Assembly (NCBI RefSeq): GCF_003967535.1
Contig: NZ_BIFR01000002.1
Coordinates: 1 to 64,000 of the forward strand
Source of the DNA: Tengunoibacter tsumagoiensis
GTDB taxonomy: Bacteria > Chloroflexota > Ktedonobacteria > Ktedonobacterales > Ktedonobacteraceae
Length of the DNA stretch: 64,000 bases
Direction of reading: 5' to 3'
The notes under the pieces were generated by a model, which worked only from the letters and a program-made list of their open reading frames with translations, made no database searches and was not told the origin of the DNA. This document shows, one piece after another, positions 36,191 to 45,143 of this stretch; position 1 is the first letter of the stretch, and each line of letters begins with the position of its first letter. A program made the position numbers and the translations under genes.

Positions 36191-38065
36191 TTAATTGCAA
36201 AAGACTTGCTCATTTGAAGCAGGCAGTTCAATCACATTGCCGTTAGTAATATTGACGCTGGTATAGTAAGCTGTAAGGTGAATGGTACGCAAACGATCAG
36301 TACAGGTTACATAGACAGAGCCCTCATTGCGGTCGCTAATATGGCCATTATTCTGATCTCCCTGTAGCGCAGTATATCCACTTACACCACTAAAAGAGAC
36401 TGTACCTAAAGTTGTATTAAAGTCAGCCTGTGAGAAATCTGAACTTCCAAAATGCTTAAAAGCCTCTGTAAAAGCTGTAGCGGCGTCATAAGCCAGGATT
36501 GTATGTGGAGGGAACAATGTTTGCGATGGGATTGAATTAGCAAGATATGGAAGTGGAAATTGATTCTTTAAATACTGCTGCACGAATGCAGAGTCTGCGG
36601 GAACGGGAGAGGTAAAGATCGTTGAATAGATTGGTGCATAGGCGAAGTGAGTGGTACCATCAATATCATAAAGCCCATCTCCACCCATGACCGTCAGGGT
36701 ACTTGCCTGATCGCGCAGGTTATTGCGAATCTCAAACTCTAGATTATCCAGGTCAGCATTGTAGCCAGGAAAAAAGATATAGCTAGCATGATCCTGTAGC
36801 AGCGCCCGACGTACAGCAGCTTGAATGGAGGCTGTATTGCCATTTTTATAGCTCTCATGAACAAGATTGACTTTATCTGCACAGGAAAGATGATTGCTAA
36901 AGGCAAATTGGAGGCTATGGCTATAGACATCTGCATCATCGCTAAAAATTGCCAGGGTTGGCCACTGACCATGCAACAAATGGTTGCAGAAAAACTGTCC
37001 AAGCACCAGTCCCTGACTGGTATCAGGTGAAGCAATACGATAGAAATTTCCATTATTCGAGAGAGTAGTGGCGGAAGCAGAAGGAGAAATAATAGGTAAT
37101 AACGCAGTCTGCGGCAGTTTTGCTCGTTCGGCTAAGGCTTCTTTAGATTGCTGACTATAGGGAAAGCCAATAATGCCTCTCAAATGACCATCCGTATGCG
37201 CAAATTGAGCCAGCTGGTGCACAATAATTGGCAATGAGTAGCAGTCCGAACACTGGCTTACCAGACCACTATTCTCATTCGCAGTTTCAGATGTCCCCAG
37301 ATTCGCAATCACCAGACAGAGTTGGAAGGTTGGATGCTGACTATTATATTTCTGCTGCGCCAGAACAGCTCCGCGCAGATCTTGAAGGCCCACATTAGCA
37401 GAGCTATAAGGGTTCTCAACCGTACGGCTCAACATAGTAACCACGGCCAGTGTGATGTGAGGAGATGAGCAGGCACGCTTATTCTGGGCAAAAATCAACT
37501 TCTCAATCTGCTTCTCACTCTCATTCAGACTGGTCTGATCAAAAGGACCAGCACTCCCATCCTTGATAAGACCAACCTGTACCCCATTCGGAAGCATCGT
37601 CATTCCCAACCCGGAGCTACAAGAGATCCACCATGAAGCCTGCCAGTTTAAGCAGATCGTGTCATTGATATTCCCAGCAAGCACACTTCTTGAGCGACTC
37701 AACGTCGTTACGCCAAGGGTCAATAACAACACAAGTGCTACACAAACATTCAAAAAGAGTTGGCTATGCCGCTTTAAACCCCGGCTTGCAAGATGTGCAA
37801 AGAGCAATTTAAAGAGATCCACAACCCACGCTAGAGGCTTTTCAACAAATTCAATAATTTTATTAGAGACTGGCTCAAACGTTCCCACAGTAAATAAAGC
37901 TAACAAGCCGGTTATAAATGAAAAGGCGATCTGATTTCCACTACAGATCAACAAAAAAACAATTAAAATAATAAAAGTAATAAAACGAACATTTGTATGA
38001 TGATGCTTCTTTTGCTCATCTTCAGAACCATCTTGATCAATCTGCGGAGTATCTTCCTGTATCAT
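36191..38065 (-). CDS. Membrane-bound LivJ-like receptor of unknown output
   Basis: A 624-residue protein. It has an acidic/His-rich cytoplasmic head (EDEQKKHHH), two adjacent helices (TFIILIVFLLICSGNQIAFS), an amphipathic segment and a third helix (VCVALVLLLTLGVTTLS). A large extracytoplasmic type I periplasmic-binding domain follows: GAVLAQQKYNSQHPTFQLCL, LRGIIGFPYSQQSKEALAE and PLLPIISPSASATTL-type text. It shares this receptor with the anti-sigma protein at 11933 but has no zinc-finger head and no nearby sigma gene. GGGAGGATGTA precedes its ATG at 38065. Probably a sensor or an orphan receptor. Confidence 0.72.
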   Translation of the reverse strand: MIQEDTPQIDQDGSEDEQKKHHHTNVRFITFIILIVFLLICSGNQIAFSFITGLLALFTVGTFEPVSNKIIEFVEKPLAWVVDLFKLLFAHLASRGLKRHSQLFLNVCVALVLLLTLGVTTLSRSRSVLAGNINDTICLNWQASWWISCSSGLGMTMLPNGVQVGLIKDGSAGPFDQTSLNESEKQIEKLIFAQNKRACSSPHITLAVVTMLSRTVENPYSSANVGLQDLRGAVLAQQKYNSQHPTFQLCLVIANLGTSETANENSGLVSQCSDCYSLPIIVHQLAQFAHTDGHLRGIIGFPYSQQSKEALAERAKLPQTALLPIISPSASATTLSNNGNFYRIASPDTSQGLVLGQFFCNHLLHGQWPTLAIFSDDADVYSHSLQFAFSNHLSCADKVNLVHESYKNGNTASIQAAVRRALLQDHASYIFFPGYNADLDNLEFEIRNNLRDQASTLTVMGGDGLYDIDGTTHFAYAPIYSTIFTSPVPADSAFVQQYLKNQFPLPYLANSIPSQTLFPPHTILAYDAATAFTEAFKHFGSSDFSQADFNTTLGTVSFSGVSGYTALQGDQNNGHISDRNEGSVYVTCTDRLRTIHLTAYYTSVNITNGNVIELPASNEQVFCN

Positions 38066-38502
38066 TACATCCTCCCAGTATATATACCAATAGAGCATTC
38101 TCTTTAGACATAGTTCTCGCTCTATTTGACCATGCCTTAAAAGAAATAATAAAGACTCGCTTCCAGATAGAAGGCCCGATAACCAAAAATAAGTATCTTA
38201 CATTAGAGACGTTTTAGAGACGTTTTTTTGAAGGTGATTATAACAGAGAGACGCTCGACTAGCCTGAATTTTTAGACGAACTCTTTTATGAAAGTCTACT
38301 CGTCTACTCAGCGCAAACAAGAAGACTAGTCTACCCAGATAACACCTAGACGAAAGGGACACAACCATCGTCATAATCGTTAGAAGGCATGACAACTGAC
38401 CCATTGGTTGGGTAGACTAGAGCAGACTATATTTTGATGCGAAGACTCATAGGGATGCTCAATCTATCTAAGCAACGATTCGGTCATTAGAAGGAGGCTG
38501 GT
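38066..38502. promoter_or_regulatory. Gap with a cluster of TAGAC/GTCTA pentamers
   Basis: Within 38210-38450, TAGAC or GTCTA occurs at least six times (for example in TTTTTAGACGAAC, CGTCTACTC, TAGTCTACCC). The clustering far exceeds chance for a pentamer. Such arrays can be a regulator's recognition sites. A tandem AGAGACGTTTT also occurs at about 38207-38227. The gene that uses them, the GNAT to the right or the receptor to the left, is not clear. Confidence 0.35.
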
Positions 38503-39075
38503 ATGACTATTAGAGCAGCAAGGGTCGAGGATGCCCCAATAGCAGCTGACTTAATCAGGAGATCATTGGGAGATATGTGGGGGAGTTCGGCGGCAGATCG
38601 GCAAGCGGGCAATCACTGGCTAAGAGCTTTATTTGTGCTCCCCAGGAACCGCTATAGCTATCAACACATATTAGTAGCTGAGCAAGAGCAACAGATTACA
38701 GGGTTAATCCTCAGCTTCGCGGGCAAGGATGAGGATGAGATCAACCGTACCACAGAAAGACAGGTGGTCGAACATCTTCATCGATCAGCCTTCTCACTCG
38801 TTCGAGAATCAGCTCCAGACGAATGGTGCATCGAAGCCCTGGCTGTAGAACCAGACTGGACTCATCAGGGAATCGGTACCCAGCTCCTACAAGCAGCCGA
38901 ACAACTGGCCATGAAGGAGAACTATACGAAAGCATCGCTACGGGTGGAGGACGAGAACCAGCCAGCTCTCAGTCTCTATCATCGCCTGGGATATCAAACG
39001 TTAAAAGAAGTCACTCACTATGGTCATCACTATCTCTACCTCCAGAAGCAGCTGGTGCCAGTACCAGAAGCGTAG
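38503..39075 (+). CDS. GNAT-family N-acetyltransferase
   Basis: A 190-residue cytoplasmic acetyltransferase with the full GNAT fold. ILVAEQEQQITGLILSF is the beta-2/3 hairpin, IEALAVEPDWTHQGIGTQLL carries the acetyl-CoA pyrophosphate loop (Q-G-I-G-T), and LRVEDENQPALSLYHRLGYQ the C-terminal signature. AGGAGGCTGGT precedes the ATG. A strong terminator follows. Substrate unknown; ribosomal-protein or small-amine acetylation are common in the family. Confidence 0.88.
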   Translation: MTIRAARVEDAPIAADLIRRSLGDMWGSSAADRQAGNHWLRALFVLPRNRYSYQHILVAEQEQQITGLILSFAGKDEDEINRTTERQVVEHLHRSAFSLVRESAPDEWCIEALAVEPDWTHQGIGTQLLQAAEQLAMKENYTKASLRVEDENQPALSLYHRLGYQTLKEVTHYGHHYLYLQKQLVPVPEA

Positions 39076-39085
39076 AACCTAATAA

Positions 39086-39130
39086 CAAAAAGCAGACGCT
39101 CACCAGCGTCTGGCGAGCGTCTGCTTTTTG
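39086..39130 (+). terminator. Strong terminator with a 16-bp perfect stem
   Basis: Arms 39086-39101 and 39115-39130 are perfect inverted repeats (AGCAGACGCTC core) with a loop that folds again (CCAG-CGT-CTGG). A T5 run ends the stem. It follows the acetyltransferase by ten bases. Confidence 0.82.
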
Positions 39131-39249
39131 TTGTTGTCGGTTAGTCATAATGAGACATTCCACACCATCCTTTCCTCCAAATGCAGAGGCCGATGCCTAT
39201 CCCATCGTCTTGCTAGCACAACAGGTCAACAGGTCTAGCACTTCATATA

Positions 39250-39411
39250 CTAGCTATAGGGATAAACAAATTTCGGAAGAAGAAGACCTACAGAGTGCCA
39301 CAGATTAATATGAGCAGCTGTGCTAAGAAGTACAAATGCAATCACAAGCAATGTCAATAAAGCAACAACGATCAGAGCAAACATTTGGCGGTTGCGAAGT
39401 GCAATGTTCAT
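39250..39411 (-). CDS. Small single-helix membrane protein
   Basis: A 53-residue frame starting at ATG 39411 with AAAGGAAATTCATCC upstream. A short basic head (MNIALRNRQM) is followed by one long hydrophobic helix (FALIVVALLTLLVIAFVLL) and a short outward tail with Tyr and Ser. Small proteins of this layout are common, often regulatory or accessory subunits. No family is recognised. The ribosome site and the basic-then-hydrophobic order are the reasons to believe it. Confidence 0.5.
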   Translation of the reverse strand: MNIALRNRQMFALIVVALLTLLVIAFVLLSTAAHINLWHSVGLLLPKFVYPYS

Positions 39412-40033
39412 GGATGAATTTCCTTTCTGTGTTGAAAAACTGTTGTGCAAATTGCTAAGTTCAGATTATTACGCTGGGTAAAAATGAATCTGAATTACGA
39501 ACTGTCAGACTAAAATATTGATTAAAGTACCAGAGAGATCTAAACACCCAATGCAGAATCAACTGAATTAAATATTACTTTTTCTTCAGAAGCTTCATTC
39601 TTTGCCTCATGTCTCTCATCACTTTTACTTTCTGCCTAAAATATACATCATCAAAGAGCAAAAAAAAGCCTATTTTATCCATGTTTCTAAAGATATGATC
39701 CGCAGTTGCTGGCAATAAACAATCCTATCTTACTAGGACTTTTGCAGAATTAGGAAAGGAGGAAACCAACTTGGTTTGTGAGGATGAATTTGAGGTGGAT
39801 ATCTCAAAAATTAGAGAACTTTATTAAAATTTTAGGTATTTTTGTTCATAAAATTGTGCTTATTTATTTTGTTATGTATATTTATAGGCCAAACTCCGCT
39901 ATCCTCATTAAAAAGATCAAACAAATGTTCAAATTTATGCTTAAAATAAATCTCTTAACATTTAATTTTTGCATTATTCAAAATTTGTAAGTTAATATTC
40001 GAATAACGTAAAAATTTTTATATTATTATCATA
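39412..40033. other. Very AT-rich gene-free stretch
   Basis: About 620 bases, strikingly AT-rich compared with the rest of the window and continuous in composition with the 3' half of the SARP gene to the right. AAAGGAGG at 39756-39763 precedes a TTG and an 18-codon frame that ends quickly. A separate 70-codon frame at 39778 is AT-driven and lacks support. I call no gene here. Confidence 0.45.
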
Positions 40034-43000
40034 TCAAAAAATATTGTGTTTTGCTAATATAACATTTAATTGAAGTGAATCTAATTCTGCTTTACAATCA
40101 ATAAATATTTGTTTAGCTTCTATTAGAAAATTGCTTCCTTTAACGAAATCTTTACTAGATAATTCACTATTTTCTAGTAAAATTTCCCCATATTTAAATA
40201 ACACGCGTGCATATTCTAAGCGCATATTAATGCGACGAAAAGCGCGTATGGATTTATCAAAATAATTGTAAGATTGATCAAGTTGATTTATACTTGCAAA
40301 AGTACAACCAAGAGCAGCTTGAGACTTAGCAATTAGCCAAATTAATTCGGATTGTTGAGCTTCTTCTAAAGCATTTAATGCCTGCTGATGAGCAATTACA
40401 AAATCTTCACGTATCAACAATACTTGTACCAGATTGAGCCTAGATTCTGCTCTTGTTTCTACCTCTATCCCTTTTAAGGCCAAAACATGTTTAAGTGTAC
40501 TAAAAGCTCTGCTTAAGTTTTTTAGTCTTTCCTTCTCTTCAATTCCTTCTGTTTTATCAAGTGCTAAAGCTAATCTAAATTTGCCTAATGTCATATAAGC
40601 TAATCCAATACATGGACTAACTTTAGTAGCTCTTGCCATTTTTAAAGCACTCTTTAAAGCAGAAACAGCCTGGGGGAATTTTCTCTGTTCTTGTAACACG
40701 GTTGCAAGAGAAGAATTCAGCATACTTTGAAAAATAGGATCTTGTACACTCTCTGCTAAAGAAATAGCTTTCTCCATTTCTTTCTCAGCTTCGTACAATT
40801 CGCCTAAACGCATATCTAAGATTCCCAAATTACCAATTGCAAAAGAAGAAAGAGGAATTTCACCTATACGTTCAGCAATGCTTAGAGAACGTCGTAGGGC
40901 TGCTTGAGCTTGCGAATATTGAGCAGTTCTTAAATACAGATCCCCTAAATTACAGCTTACAATAGCAATTTCTCTTGAACAATCATATTGTTCAAATATT
41001 TCTAGCGCTTTATTGAGATGAGGAAGAGCATCGCTACATTTACCTCCTGTTGCTTCAATGTTACTTAGTAAAACATGTACACGACCAATCTCAACAGGAT
41101 CACCAAGTAATGTTCTTTCAGCAGACGTATATTTATGCTTATTTTTTTCTGCAAGCTTTTTTTCATTAATAACTTTCTCTAAAACAGATAAAGCTTCATT
41201 AGCCATAGGGCGTGCAAGAGTATAATCTCCTTCACGCCAAATTACATAACTTTGCTGTAATAATAATCTTCCTTTAGCAGAAATGGAGGTATCTTTAAAA
41301 TTATTCAGAATCTTTTCACTACTTTCCAAATATTTTTTTGCACTCGCCATATCCCCACCATTGTAGTAACACTGTCCAATCTCGCATAACAGAATAGATT
41401 GAACTTGTGCTTCTTGAGAGAGATCAATCAAAGAATCCTGAGAGCTATAATAAATACGGTGATCTAAAGATTTCTGATAAAAAATTCGAGCTTTTTCATA
41501 CTTCCCTTGGACTCTAATGCATTCACCTAAATGTTCCAATATATATGCTCTTCTTTGCCATTCCTCAGAGTTATCAGGAATATGTTCAAGTGCAACATTA
41601 TAATAATACTCAGCATCTTCATAGGAACACAGATCTAAAGAACGATTGGCAGCTAACTCTGCAAAATGAGCAATCTGTTCAGAGCTTTCACCGCCTTTTA
41701 TTAAATGACTTGTAATCTCTGCAGCCACTTCTTCTTCTTTACCTTTGTAGAGTTTTTTGAGGACGTCGGCGGCTTTGCGGTGCTGGCGGGCGCGGCGGGC
41801 GGCAGAGAGGCCATCATAGAGGTGACTGGCCAGGAGAGGATGCCAGAAGCTATAGGTGATACGGGTGCCAGTCCCTTCTTCAGTGAGCATACCGGATCGG
41901 AGACCTTCTTCCAGGAGATCGAGGACCAGGTCTTCGTCGCTACCATGACTGGAGCTACCAGCTTCCATGGCGCTGATGATATTGAAGTCAAACGAGCCAC
42001 CAAGAACGGCGGCATTGCTGAGAAGCTTGTAACAAGGCTGGCTCAGGCGTGCAAGACGGAGATCCAGAACGGCGGTAATGGTCTCGGGCAGGTTGACTAC
42101 TGCCTGGCTGAGCTCTTCAGCAAGAGTAGGCTGTGATCCAATAGTTCGTGCCAACTCTTCTGCAAAGAAGGGATTTCCGGCTGCTCGATCGCTAATACGG
42201 GGGACCAGTGGCTCGGGAATGTGCGAGACTTGCGAGACCAGAGAGGCAATCTGCTCATTGCTCAGACGCTCGAGTGAGACGCATTCAAGGGCATTTTCGC
42301 GCTGGAGATCGGTCATGATGGAGCGTAAAGGATGCTTAGCATCAAGCTCGTTGTCACGGCAGGTGCCTACAATAATGATTGGCAGGCCATAGATACGTCT
42401 TGCCAGATAGGCAAATAGCTCACAGCCACTGGTATCAGACCATTGCAAGTCATCCAGCACGATCAGAAGCGGCGTACTGGAACTGATGAGGGTCAGCAAT
42501 TCACGGGCAGCTTCCCAGAGCCTGAGCTGCTCCTGCTCCGGTGGCAGCGAAGTAGCATAGATGGTTGGCAGCAAATATTCCTGCATCTCTGGCAAAAGAG
42601 CACTCAGAGGCTGAAAAGTCAGAGAGCGGGTCGCAACCTCCTTGCGCTGCCATGCCCCCTGCTCCATCGCTTTGCGTAGAACCTCGGTCCAGAGTCGATA
42701 AGGGATACTTCCTTCTTGTGCAAAGACGCGGCTCCAGGCAACGGCCCAACCACGTTTTTTAGCCTCACGACTGACTTCTTCAGCGAGCCGCGTCTTGCCA
42801 ATCCCAACATCACCAAGCAGCAGAACACTTTGAGGGCGCCGATGAGGATCAAGCGTTGAAAGAGCCGTCCGTTTCTGGGCGGCCAGGCGATATCGCAGAG
42901 TCGTATCGGTCGTATTCACCAGAGCATTTAACAAGCCTAACTCGCGCTCACGACCAATTAAAGGACTCTGATGAGAACGGCCAATCTGGACCGCAGCAAT

Positions 43001-44107
43001 CTCATTGGCACTCGCAATACTGCCGCGTTGAGCGAGCGAGCGGCCCTCCTCACCAGAGCGAGGCTCGGCTGGCTCTGCCTGAACAGAAGCAGCGTTCGAG
43101 CGCTTGCTTGCCCCCAGGAGAGACTCATAAATCTGCCGTGTCTCAGGTAGAGGTAAAATATGATACTCAGCCTGGAGCACCTCACGGAGGCGCTTATAGG
43201 CACGAATAGCCTCAGCTCGCCGCCCCAACTGCATCAGAAGCTTCATCAGACTCTGGACAGCAGCCTCATTCGTAGGATCAATCGACAAAAGTCTATTTAA
43301 AGGCTCAATTGCATTATTGAGAGCATCGCGCTGAATAAATAGTTCGGCCTGTTCCAGTAAAAGGCCAATCCAGCTACGCTGGAGAGTTTCACGGCGACCA
43401 AGCGTCCACTCATTCTTCGTCTCTTCAGGGAGGAAAGGGCCGCCATAGAGATTAGCTGCATCCTGAAAAAACTTCTCTTTTTCGCCTGGGTCTGCGCTGG
43501 CATGAGCGCGTTTCAAAGCCTGTTCAAAAGCGTCGGCATCGATCCAGATCTTGGGAGCATCGGCCAGCACAATCATTTCACGCTCAGTCAACAGAAGCGG
43601 GGAATTAGCCAGACGATCGCGTTGAGGCTCAAATAACTGACGCAGACTATACACAGCGCGATCCAGGCGGCCACCAGCAGCATCTGATTCGAGATCGGGC
43701 CAGAGCGCCTCCATAATCTGCTCTCGGCCAAGCCTGCGACCGGCACTGACAAGACAGCCAAGCAGAGCACGAACACGTTGATGCTGCCAGCTAGAATCGG
43801 TCACCGTCTCCCAATCATTATTCTCCTGAGGATCGCGGCGCTCCAGACGAAACTGACCCAACACATAAATACAGATAGTTGCTTGATCTCGGTCCGACGC
43901 ATGAGCAGGACGAGGCTCCTGACCACCATTCATCTTCGCCTGTGCTTCAGCTGGAAGATGCTTTCCAATATATGTGCGAGTCGTTCGGCCATCCACCGTC
44001 TGATAGGCATACCAGTAAGGACCATGGCCAGTCCCCTCACGGCACTTACGACAGCGAGGCTTACCACAATAGCTCACCTGCTGGTGATACGTAACCTTGT
44101 CATTCAT
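40034..44107 (-). CDS. Giant SARP/AfsR-type transcriptional regulator with ATPase and TPR domains
   Basis: About 1357 residues. Residues 1-60 hold a DUF6788-like Cys-rich segment (GKPRCRKCREGTGHGPYW). Residues 75-160 are an OmpR-like winged helix (LGQFRLERR to QIMEALWPDLES). Residues 180-330 are a bacterial transcriptional activator domain (FEQALKRA, LLEQAELFIQRDALNNAIEP). Residues 390-650 form a STAND-like ATPase with LLLGDVGIGKTRLAEE and LLIVLDDLQWSD. The rest are TPR repeats (GDLYLRTAQYSQAQAALRRS). This is the AfsR/MalT layout of activators controlling secondary metabolism. The ATG at 44107 follows GGAG by 8 bases. Base composition drops sharply near 41760, at the ATPase/TPR junction, suggesting a recombined tail. 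Confidence 0.85.
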   Translation of the reverse strand: MNDKVTYHQQVSYCGKPRCRKCREGTGHGPYWYAYQTVDGRTTRTYIGKHLPAEAQAKMNGGQEPRPAHASDRDQATICIYVLGQFRLERRDPQENNDWETVTDSSWQHQRVRALLGCLVSAGRRLGREQIMEALWPDLESDAAGGRLDRAVYSLRQLFEPQRDRLANSPLLLTEREMIVLADAPKIWIDADAFEQALKRAHASADPGEKEKFFQDAANLYGGPFLPEETKNEWTLGRRETLQRSWIGLLLEQAELFIQRDALNNAIEPLNRLLSIDPTNEAAVQSLMKLLMQLGRRAEAIRAYKRLREVLQAEYHILPLPETRQIYESLLGASKRSNAASVQAEPAEPRSGEEGRSLAQRGSIASANEIAAVQIGRSHQSPLIGRERELGLLNALVNTTDTTLRYRLAAQKRTALSTLDPHRRPQSVLLLGDVGIGKTRLAEEVSREAKKRGWAVAWSRVFAQEGSIPYRLWTEVLRKAMEQGAWQRKEVATRSLTFQPLSALLPEMQEYLLPTIYATSLPPEQEQLRLWEAARELLTLISSSTPLLIVLDDLQWSDTSGCELFAYLARRIYGLPIIIVGTCRDNELDAKHPLRSIMTDLQRENALECVSLERLSNEQIASLVSQVSHIPEPLVPRISDRAAGNPFFAEELARTIGSQPTLAEELSQAVVNLPETITAVLDLRLARLSQPCYKLLSNAAVLGGSFDFNIISAMEAGSSSHGSDEDLVLDLLEEGLRSGMLTEEGTGTRITYSFWHPLLASHLYDGLSAARRARQHRKAADVLKKLYKGKEEEVAAEITSHLIKGGESSEQIAHFAELAANRSLDLCSYEDAEYYYNVALEHIPDNSEEWQRRAYILEHLGECIRVQGKYEKARIFYQKSLDHRIYYSSQDSLIDLSQEAQVQSILLCEIGQCYYNGGDMASAKKYLESSEKILNNFKDTSISAKGRLLLQQSYVIWREGDYTLARPMANEALSVLEKVINEKKLAEKNKHKYTSAERTLLGDPVEIGRVHVLLSNIEATGGKCSDALPHLNKALEIFEQYDCSREIAIVSCNLGDLYLRTAQYSQAQAALRRSLSIAERIGEIPLSSFAIGNLGILDMRLGELYEAEKEMEKAISLAESVQDPIFQSMLNSSLATVLQEQRKFPQAVSALKSALKMARATKVSPCIGLAYMTLGKFRLALALDKTEGIEEKERLKNLSRAFSTLKHVLALKGIEVETRAESRLNLVQVLLIREDFVIAHQQALNALEEAQQSELIWLIAKSQAALGCTFASINQLDQSYNYFDKSIRAFRRINMRLEYARVLFKYGEILLENSELSSKDFVKGSNFLIEAKQIFIDCKAELDSLQLNVILAKHNIF

Positions 44108-44596
44108 CGCACAATCTCCTGATCGAAAAGCATCCTTGACAAAACCCGAAATCAGAACGGAACGCGCTAACAATCGACAAAAATAGCGCCGAGAAGCGGA
44201 GATAGACCAGACGATAAAGATCACGATTAAAGTAGATCTTTAAAAGAGTTCTTCAAAATATTATATAGCATGGAAGAAAAACCATCATTATATTATAGCA
44301 AAACTCGTCAACAAACTACCTATTTTCCTACTATTTGCGATCAATTTAGGCTAGCGCGTGCTTCTACCCCTTGTAATATCCTCTTCACAAATTCCATTCA
44401 CAAAGTACTGTAAATATATAGACAAAACGCTCTCACACTTATTAAAAGAACCTCTACAATGCAAAAATTTGTTGGTTCAATGTTATATGTGCCTCAAAAT
44501 TGCTAAAAGATTCCTAATTACAAGCAAGCAGACGCACAGTCCAGAGAGAATGTAAAACATCTGTTTCCATTGATAAAAAAATTGAACTATCATACA
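44108..44596. other. Gene-free AT-rich stretch before the SARP start
   Basis: About 490 bases with no supported frame, again AT-rich. The promoter of the giant regulator presumably lies at its left side (44200-44300). No hairpin terminator for it was identified here. Confidence 0.4.
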
Positions 44597-44633
44597 CTAT
44601 GATAAAGAATACAAATAGTAATCTTTATCATAG
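44597..44633. promoter_or_regulatory. 12-bp perfect dyad before a truncated frame
   Basis: CTATGATAAAGA (44597-44608) and TCTTTATCATAG (44622-44633) are perfect inverted repeats separated by 13 bases. AGGAAGAAAG and an ATG follow directly at 44634-44644. The layout suggests a regulated promoter or leader of a rightward gene. Confidence 0.5.
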
Positions 44634-44641
44634 GAAGAAAG

Positions 44642-44785
44642 ATGAATCATCGTACTACATTAACAATCACAAATGGCAATGAAGGCGCCTGGAAACCTGA
44701 TCATTTCTCATCAACAAACTCTGTTTCAGCCGCTATCTCCTCAAAACAGAGATTAACGGTTCTCACAGCCGCACGCGTGCGATGA
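44642..44785 (+). pseudogene. Truncated 5' end of a lost rightward gene
   Basis: An ATG with AGGAAGAAAG upstream opens a frame of 47 codons. The first 20 residues (MNHRTTLTITNGNEGAWKPD) read like a natural start. The remainder runs antisense to the 3' end of the cupin gene and ends at TGA 44783. Together with the operator-like dyad just upstream, this looks like the head of a gene cut off at about 44700. A functional small peptide cannot be excluded. Confidence 0.35.
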
Positions 44786-45051
44786 ATAACGCCTGCCGGG
44801 ATGGTAAAGACGTCTAGAGGATGCAGAGTCACGGTCTCACGATCATGGAAATCAATCATCAACTCACCTTCCACGACCATAAATAATTCATCGGAATTCG
44901 GATGGCGATGCCAGGGATAATCACCACTCCAGACAGCCATACGCAAACAGCTAGCATTAACCTTATTAACGACAAAATTCTGATAGGTCTCAGTACAAGA
45001 TTGAGCCAGAGTACTTAGATTAAGAAGGTGTGCAGGGGGAAAACTATCCAT
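44701..45051 (-). CDS. Cupin-domain protein
   Basis: A 116-residue single-domain cupin. Motif 1 reads WHRHPNSDELFMVVEGEL (His, His, Glu metal ligands), and motif 2 PLDVFTIPAGVIHRTRA (final His), so metal binding is likely. AAAGGTTTTACTT precedes the ATG. Members include isomerases, dioxygenases and sensors, and nothing here narrows the choice. It is divergent from the phosphotransferase gene and its 3' end abuts the truncated frame. Confidence 0.85.
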   Translation of the reverse strand: MDSFPPAHLLNLSTLAQSCTETYQNFVVNKVNASCLRMAVWSGDYPWHRHPNSDELFMVVEGELMIDFHDRETVTLHPLDVFTIPAGVIHRTRAAVRTVNLCFEEIAAETEFVDEK

Positions 45052-45143
45052 AAGTAAAACCTTTCATATCATGAACGTATTTATTTAGCATACCATAGAA
45101 AGGCTGATGTATAACAGAGGTGACAAGCAAGACAATAGTTTAC

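Noticed and set aside
39740..39990. 70-codon rightward gene or insertion-sequence end with AGGACTTTTGCAG text
   Set aside because: AAAGGAGG exists but its in-frame start gives only 18 codons; the 70-codon frame is AT-driven, out of phase with the site, and no transposase is nearby.
41705..42136. 143-codon rightward frame within the SARP gene
   Set aside because: Antisense shadow; the minus strand shows clear ATPase motifs.
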